From positions 1,426,001 to 1,490,000 of the forward strand of contig WPIO01000102.1 in NCBI GenBank assembly GCA_009760855.2: a DNA stretch of 64,000 bases, given 5' to 3'. The DNA comes from Cristatella mucedo. Its lineage: Eukaryota > Bryozoa > Phylactolaemata > Cristatellidae. Positions 59,193 to 64,000 of the stretch are shown here, piece after piece (the first letter of the stretch is position 1; each line of letters starts with the position of its first letter). The notes beneath the pieces were generated by a model. It ran no database searches, was not told the DNA's origin, and saw only the letters and a program-made list of their open reading frames with translations. The translations under genes were made by a program, and so were the position numbers.

Positions 59193-60152
59193 ATGAATCG
59201 TCCGCGTTTAAAATTGAAAGATTGGCTGCAAAATTATACTCCTCTATTTTTGCGGCAGGTTATAAAACTTATGTCGGTGGCAATAAGTCGTAATCGTACT
59301 TTACGGCTCTTTTTGTTTTATATCGCCTGTGCAAATGTTTGTATTATTTTAATTTCTGCTTTTTTAAATAATTGGCAAAAGATATGGTACGATTCTCTTG
59401 CTGCAAAAAATTTTAGCAATATCGTTTATTTGCTACTATCATATGGTTTGGTTTTGTTGGGCAGGATTGTTATATCGAATGAAGTTGGTCCACTGCAGTC
59501 CAAAATGTGCTATATAATAAGATTTGCTCTTTATGATAATTTTGGTTCTAAAGTTTTAAATGATAATAACTGTGAAGTTTCTTGCCAAAGAATGACTGTA
59601 GATTTAGGGCAGTTTGCACGACTAGCTCTAAATCTATTGGTTTCTGCTTTTTACTGCATTATTAAGCTGCCGTTATTTTTATTTATTCTGTTTAAATCAG
59701 TTGGATTTGGCTTGCCATTTGCTACTTTATGCTATGCTTTAGTTGGGTCATATTTAAGTAGATATATTTCCAAGCCGATTGTGATGTTGGATTATGAAAA
59801 TGAGACTGCCGAAGGGCACTTAAGGCGTAGCGTGATAGATCAGGTTAAAAGTGAGTTTAAAATTTTGCCCGATGTTGCAAGAGTTATGAATTCTGCAATT
59901 GCCCTTATTAATGCCGAAAAAAAACTATCATATTTTGTTGATTTTTACATGTCAATATCTCAGTTTTTACCTTGGTTTATTCTTCTGCCGCAATACACAT
60001 CTGGCCAGATAAGTTTGGGCTCCATGGTTCAAGCTATTGCTGCATATGATGTTGTTATGACGATGATGGCATTTTTTACAACACAAAGAGAAACCATAGT
60101 GACACTTCGTGCCACAGTTTTGCGTTTAAAAGAGCTGGAGCCTGCAAAATAG
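59193..60152 (+). CDS. SbmA/BacA-like (ABC_membrane_2) peptide transporter, paralogue 2
   Basis: The start is the ATG at 59193 (MNRPRLKLKD), chosen over a methionine 54 bases upstream that would add a poorly supported hydrophobic leader. The ~319-residue product closely parallels paralogue 1: NNWQKIWYDSLAAKNF, CEVSCQRMTVDLGQFAR, IKLPLFLFILFKSVGFGLPF, AEGHLRRSVIDQVKSEFKILPD, and SGQISLGSMVQAIAAYDVVMTMMAFFTTQRETIVTLRATVLRLKELE. The two copies are clearly diverged, so the duplication is old. Whether they work as a heterodimer is inference, though SbmA-type permeases dimerise. Confidence 0.78.
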   Translation: MNRPRLKLKDWLQNYTPLFLRQVIKLMSVAISRNRTLRLFLFYIACANVCIILISAFLNNWQKIWYDSLAAKNFSNIVYLLLSYGLVLLGRIVISNEVGPLQSKMCYIIRFALYDNFGSKVLNDNNCEVSCQRMTVDLGQFARLALNLLVSAFYCIIKLPLFLFILFKSVGFGLPFATLCYALVGSYLSRYISKPIVMLDYENETAEGHLRRSVIDQVKSEFKILPDVARVMNSAIALINAEKKLSYFVDFYMSISQFLPWFILLPQYTSGQISLGSMVQAIAAYDVVMTMMAFFTTQRETIVTLRATVLRLKELEPAK

Positions 60153-60319
60153 TTTTTATGCCTTTTTTTGTTACGCATTTTTATGAATTATTCTTTAGTT
60201 TTTCTTGAATAATTTTTGTTTTTTAGCGGATTTTGTTTGTGAATGTATGATTTTTCTTGCATTAAAAATTTAATATAATCCTAAAGACCTTAGTTTTACT
60301 CATAAGTTTATACATTTTT

Positions 60320-61867
60320 ATGTCGCAAGCCCTATTATCTGCCTTGTTGCAAAAAAAAGAAATGGCCGCCATGGGCGGTGGAAAAGATCGTATCGACAGG
60401 CAACATCGCTCTGGAAAATTAACGGCAAGAGAGAGAATTGAGGTTCTATGCGATCCGGGATCTTTTGAGGAATATGGTATTTTTGCAGAGCACAGATGTC
60501 ACGATTTTGATATGCAGAAAAATGTAGTGCCCGGTGATGGCGTGGTGACGGGGCGTGGCTGCATTCACGGTAGGCCATTTTTTCTCTATAGTCAAGATTT
60601 TACCGTTATGGGCGGTTCATTGGGTGAGGTGCATGCGGAAAAAATATGCAAAATAATGGACATGGCTTGCAGATCTGGAGTGCCGATTATTGGCATTAAC
60701 GATTCAGGAGGTGCAAGAATTCAGGAAGGAGTAAAGTCTCTTGGTGGCTATGGCGATATTTTTCAGCGTAATATAGATGCTTCTGGAGTTGTGCCTCAGA
60801 TATCACTTATTATGGGACCCTGTGCCGGCGGTGCCGTTTACTCTCCAGCTCTGACCGATTTTATCTTTATGGTTAAGGACAGCTCTTATATGTTTGTAAC
60901 TGGGCCAGATGTGGTTAAAACAGTTACTCATGAAGAGATAAGTTTTGAGGACTTGGGCGGTGCCGAGTTGCATGGAACAAAAACTGGCGTGGCTCATGCT
61001 ATTTTTGATAACGATTTGGATTTATTGATGCATGTTAGGAGATTTTTTACATTTCTTCCACTTTCTAGTCAAAAATCTCCGCCCAAAATACACGCTCACT
61101 ACGAGGCAGAAAAAAATCCAGAAGCCTTACTTCATTTGGATACACTAGTGCCAGATAATCCAAACAAATCTTACGACATGAAGGAGTTGATTCATTCTGT
61201 TGTTGATGACGGTGACTTTTTTGAGCTGCACAAATTGCATGCAAAAAACATCATTACTGGCTTCGCAAGAATTACAGGTCAGACTGTTGGCATAGTGGCC
61301 AATCAGCCCATGGAACTTGCTGGTTGTTTGGATATCAACGCTTCTTGCAAGGCGGCCAGATTTGTTAGATTTTGTGATGCATTCAATATTCCCATCATTA
61401 CTTTTGTTGATGTGCCTGGCTTTTTGCCAGGTAGCGATCAGGAGCATAATGGAATTATTAAGCATGGAGCAAAGCTGCTTTTTGCTTATGGTGAGGCTAC
61501 GGTGCCAAAAATTTCCATTATCACTCGTAAGTCTTATGGCGGTGCCTATATTGTTATGAGCTCTAAGCATTTAAAAAGTGATATAAACTATTCTTGGATT
61601 AATGCAGAAATTGCTGTTATGGGCCCTAAAGGTGCGGTTGAGGTTTTGTACAAGAAAGACCTTAGCAATAAAGCGATAATAGATGAAAAAATTGCAGAAT
61701 ACAAAGGTAGATTTGCCAGCCCAATGGTTGCGGCTTCTAGGGGTTTTATAGATGATGTTATACGCCCTCACAACACAAGATGGAGAATAGCGCGTGCACT
61801 TGATATATTGCAGTCCAAAAAATCTCAGTCTCCCTATCCAAGAAAGCACAACAATCTTCCAGTATAG
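60320..61867 (+). CDS. pccB: Propionyl-CoA carboxylase beta subunit (carboxyltransferase)
   Basis: The 515-residue product is an acyl-CoA carboxyltransferase beta chain. Motifs are [13 protein letters not shown]-like [55 protein letters not shown], a [19 protein letters not shown] oxyanion hole, then [65 protein letters not shown], and a terminal AS(R)GFIDDVIRP with [13 protein letters not shown]. It transfers CO2 from biotin to propionyl-CoA. The alpha subunit is not in this window. Complete and of normal length. Confidence 0.95.
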   Translation: MSQALLSALLQKKEMAAMGGGKDRIDRQHRSGKLTARERIEVLCDPGSFEEYGIFAEHRCHDFDMQKNVVPGDGVVTGRGCIHGRPFFLYSQDFTVMGGSLGEVHAEKICKIMDMACRSGVPIIGINDSGGARIQEGVKSLGGYGDIFQRNIDASGVVPQISLIMGPCAGGAVYSPALTDFIFMVKDSSYMFVTGPDVVKTVTHEEISFEDLGGAELHGTKTGVAHAIFDNDLDLLMHVRRFFTFLPLSSQKSPPKIHAHYEAEKNPEALLHLDTLVPDNPNKSYDMKELIHSVVDDGDFFELHKLHAKNIITGFARITGQTVGIVANQPMELAGCLDINASCKAARFVRFCDAFNIPIITFVDVPGFLPGSDQEHNGIIKHGAKLLFAYGEATVPKISIITRKSYGGAYIVMSSKHLKSDINYSWINAEIAVMGPKGAVEVLYKKDLSNKAIIDEKIAEYKGRFASPMVAASRGFIDDVIRPHNTRWRIARALDILQSKKSQSPYPRKHNNLPV

Positions 61868-62589
61868 CTTTTTTGATTATTGTTGCGAGAATGTCTATTC
61901 CTATGATTTTATTTTTTTGATGGCTTGTGGAATTTGTTAATATTCGCACCAAAATAGACACAATCATCTTTTTATTTTTTTAAAATATATATTTTTTCTG
62001 GGTGCTGTGGTCGTTTCTTTTTCTTTTGATGTTTTGTTAAAAAAATCATCTAAGACATCGCAAACAAGAAATTTCAATTTTTAGCATATGTTTTGTTTTG
62101 CATTGTACAGTCTTTTTGTCACGATCGTGATGTTATGTTGCGTGAATGTGAAACCAACCCATATACCAAACAAATAACAGCAATACATATTAGAATATCG
62201 TGTTTGTGTGGCCGATATAATGATAATCTCTTTGTTGGGTTTTCTATTTTTGATGTTGCGGAATTGATTTGGGCAAAAAATTAAACAAAGCAAAAAAATT
62301 TTCTATTTTGGTTTTTTTATTTATGTTTTTTTAAAGATATAGAATGTTTTTGTTGGATTGCTTGTCGGTGGTATATTTTTTAATTTATTTTCAACAAATT
62401 TACATGCCAAATAAAGCATAAAAATATGTTTTTTTCTTTAATATTCAATGTTATTCTTAATAAAAAAATCACCGCAAGATCGATAACAAAGCAACAAAGA
62501 AGCCCCATCGCCCAAGAAGGCAATAATTGGCCTGTTTCTCCAAATCATTCATCTCACGTAAGATAAATATTGGCATTTACAAACTTCCT
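61868..62589. other. Intergenic region, no gene seen
   Basis: About 720 bases between pccB and the IS1-like remnant. The 63-codon frames at 62081-62293 on both strands have no recognisable signature. The final part may hold an end of the mobile element, but I could not find its inverted repeat. Confidence 0.5.
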
Positions 62590-62591
62590 CT

Positions 62592-63290
62592 CTAAGCATA
62601 AAATTGCATTACCTTGTTTAAAGACTCTCTAGATTTAACATAAGCCTTTGCTTTATGGGCTAAACAAGGAATATAATGCCTCATTTTTACATTAAAGCTT
62701 TCCACCAAACAAGTTTCACTTTTTAAGACCAAATGCTTAACTTTACTTGGCAAAAAGGCAATTAACTGCATTATAAGTAAAATTATCATCTGTTGCAACA
62801 ATTTTTATATCATGATGAAGAAGAATTTTTTCTAACATTCTTTTTGCAGAAATTTCCAAACCAGAGCCTAGATAAAATGCAAACCAACACAGAGAGCCTC
62901 TCTCAACAGCAATCCAAATTCTGGTTTGATTTTTTCGTTGTTAAAAAAGTATAAAGTTCATCCATTGCAACGATTACAATATCGCAACAAGCATAATGCT
63001 TACTTGTTGATAGGTAACTGTGTAGCTTTATTTTTAACCCAGTGAACCATTAATTGATATGAAATTTTTTTATCAAACATTTTGCTTAAAATTCTTGCAG
63101 TTCTGCGATAATTATTTCCCTCAGAGAATAATATTAATATTAATATCAATGTGGTTTATATGATTTGTACATCATATTTTGTTTCTTTCATCAAAATGTA
63201 CAATTTGACATTTTTTACAACTTTTACACAAAACCTTTGTTTTCTTAACTTATCAAACCCTTGTTTATAAGGCTTGTTGATGAACAATGT
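62592..63290 (-). mobile_element. IS1-family transposase remnant with frameshifts
   Basis: Reading the minus strand from 63290 down, pieces in different frames match IS1 InsA and InsB. There is a zinc ribbon piece with RFLCKSCKKCQIVHF (around 63240-63180), then a helix-turn-helix-like NNYRRTARILSKMFDKKISYQ (around 63120-63060), then MDELYTFLTTKK from 62965. After a frameshift comes RIWIAVERGSLCWFAFYLGSG and later DIKIVATDDN, then after another shift LVESFNVKMRHYIPCLAHKAKAYVKSRESLNKV, ending at 62592. These correspond to the DDE catalytic part. At least three frame changes plus stops mean it is inactive. Confidence 0.75.
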
Positions 63291-63700
63291 TTATCAATCA
63301 CAAATCATATATAATCATATAAAACAAAATATACAACAAATCATATATAAAATATGATTTGTTGGGAGGGGGGGGTGGTGGTGCCTATCTCTACTGATGA
63401 GATTAATTGGCTTCGTGTTGCTATGCTGAACTTTGAGTTGCAAGAGATTTTCGCTACACGGATGACGCTATATTGTGATTTATGGTTGGCATGAATGGCC
63501 CGCACTTAAGATATTGTGCAATCTGTTTGTTGCCAGTATTATTGGCTGTATTATTGTCACCGCATCTATCAATAAATAAAATCGCCTTCGCTGCCTTATA
63601 TATTTTATTGCCTTGATTTTTATTTATAGTTTTCACTATCATCTACATGAAATGGTTTTAGGTATTCTGCCTAAGACCGATATTGATTATTTTGTGATGT
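63291..63700. other. Intergenic region with inverted repeat and G-rich tract
   Basis: About 410 bases with no supported gene. It includes a 13-base perfect inverted repeat (63334-63346 and 63352-63364) and an adjacent G-rich tract at 63364-63382 with a run of eight G. The 62-codon minus-strand frame at 63454-63642 looks like random composition and I do not support it. Confidence 0.5.
63334..63364. repeat. Perfect 13-base inverted repeat
   Basis: CAACAAATCATAT (63334-63346) and ATATGATTTGTTG (63352-63364) are perfectly complementary with a five-base loop. A similar AAATCATATAT is also present at 63302. It sits between the IS1-like remnant and the G-rich tract, so it may be an IS end relic or a transcript hairpin. 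Confidence 0.6.
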
Positions 63701-64000
63701 ATGAGTGAGATTGAAAAGTTCGTTCAAGCTTCGTTTAATAACGTCAATCTGTCAGATGTAATGTCCGTCATTTTAGATGTCGAGAAGTATCCGCAGTTTA
63801 TATCTTTTTGCAAAAACATTGCCTTTTTAAGTAAAGAAGAATCAGGCTTTACTGCTGCCATGACTATTGCTGTAATGGGCTCAAGTTACACTTTTCAATC
63901 CAAAACAACCTACAGTCAAAATGTAAAGTCTGGTTTTATAGAAACCACCGGATCAGTTTCTTCTTTTGTGCAAAATTTTAAGCTTGAATGGAGCTTGTCT
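63701..64000 (+). CDS. COQ10/RatA-like START-domain protein, N-terminal part (cut by window edge)
   Basis: From the ATG at 63701 (MSEIEKFVQASFNNVNLSDVM) 100 codons are open to the window edge. The segment VMSVILDVEKYPQFISFCKNIAF and the later FQSKTTYSQNVKSGFIETTGSV are the conserved start of COQ10/RatA proteins (VaDVExYPxFlPwC). They form a START-like lipid-binding pocket; mitochondrial COQ10 aids coenzyme Q function, while E. coli RatA has been described as affecting 70S ribosome formation. The product should be about 145-150 residues, so roughly one third is missing beyond the edge. The upstream sequence shows no gene within 400 bases. Confidence 0.8.
   Translation, partial: MSEIEKFVQASFNNVNLSDVMSVILDVEKYPQFISFCKNIAFLSKEESGFTAAMTIAVMGSSYTFQSKTTYSQNVKSGFIETTGSVSSFVQNFKLEWSLS

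Noticed and set aside
63454-63642. 62-residue minus-strand frame before the COQ10-like gene
   Set aside because: Composition reflects AT-rich chance coding and there is no recognisable motif.

Overview
The window is AT-rich, gene-sparse DNA from a bacterium that is most likely an obligate intracellular alphaproteobacterium of the Rickettsiales or Holosporales type. The evidence is an ATP/ADP translocase (34301-35824), which is a hallmark of energy parasites, a Rickettsia-type isocitrate dehydrogenase, an isoleucyl-tRNA synthetase of the type found in that lineage, long decayed intergenic stretches, and several broken genes. No rRNA, CRISPR array or intact prophage is visible. I did not compute composition; the low GC impression is by eye.

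Layout. 0-3 kb: end of lgt, then only the N-terminal third of mfd, a DciA-like protein, a SPOR-domain membrane protein and an unrecognised protein whose 3' end is partly duplicated downstream. 3.7-7.3 kb (minus): envelope operon yidC, an anchored small protein, and a BepA-like M48 protease. 7.5-11 kb: tRNA-Leu, trigger factor, a quinone reductase-like flavoprotein, TatD, and a DUF378 membrane protein. 11.5-19 kb: clpB, then a segment bracketed by two copies of the 5' end of a skp/ompH gene. It holds an unusual adenosine-deaminase-like protein with an extra C-terminal domain and only the N-terminal 291 codons of ileS. 19-25 kb: decayed DNA, then a 978-residue AsmA-like protein, TerC and ZapA. 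25-32 kb: glmS, icd, a TSUP transporter, smpB and sucB. 32-39.6 kb: ilvE, dusB, tlc, a pseudouridine synthase, and membrane or exported proteins of unknown role. 39.7-46.8 kb: gatC, a RadC-like protein with a very long N-terminal extension, a tight pyrF-pyrE-pyrD operon coupled to an exported HAD phosphatase, rpsD and secB. 47-50.2 kb: ccmA divergent from fabI-atpG, followed in an overlapping frame by the C-terminal quarter of ileS. 50.8-60.2 kb: a 1639-residue exported protein with outer-membrane-barrel character and internal repeats, tRNA-Glu, and two paralogous SbmA/BacA-like transporters. 60.3-64 kb: pccB, a frameshifted IS1-family transposase remnant, and the start of a COQ10/RatA-like START protein that runs off the edge.

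How the genes fit together. Housekeeping functions dominate: protein biogenesis and quality control (Tig, ClpB, SecB, YidC, SmpB, TatD), the TCA cycle (Icd, SucB), pyrimidine synthesis (PyrF, PyrE, PyrD), the envelope (GlmS, Skp, AsmA-like, FabI, Lgt) and translation (GatC, RpsD, IleS pieces). Host-interaction candidates are the ATP/ADP translocase, the paired SbmA/BacA-like permeases and the giant exported protein. The most unusual items are the ileS gene present as two pieces 31 kb apart with the middle missing, the truncated mfd, and the adenosine-deaminase fusion inside a segment bracketed by duplicated skp sequence. A recurring TTGACA-WTAAAW motif about 50 bases before several genes, arranged as back-to-back pairs between divergent genes, looks like the housekeeping promoter -35 region.
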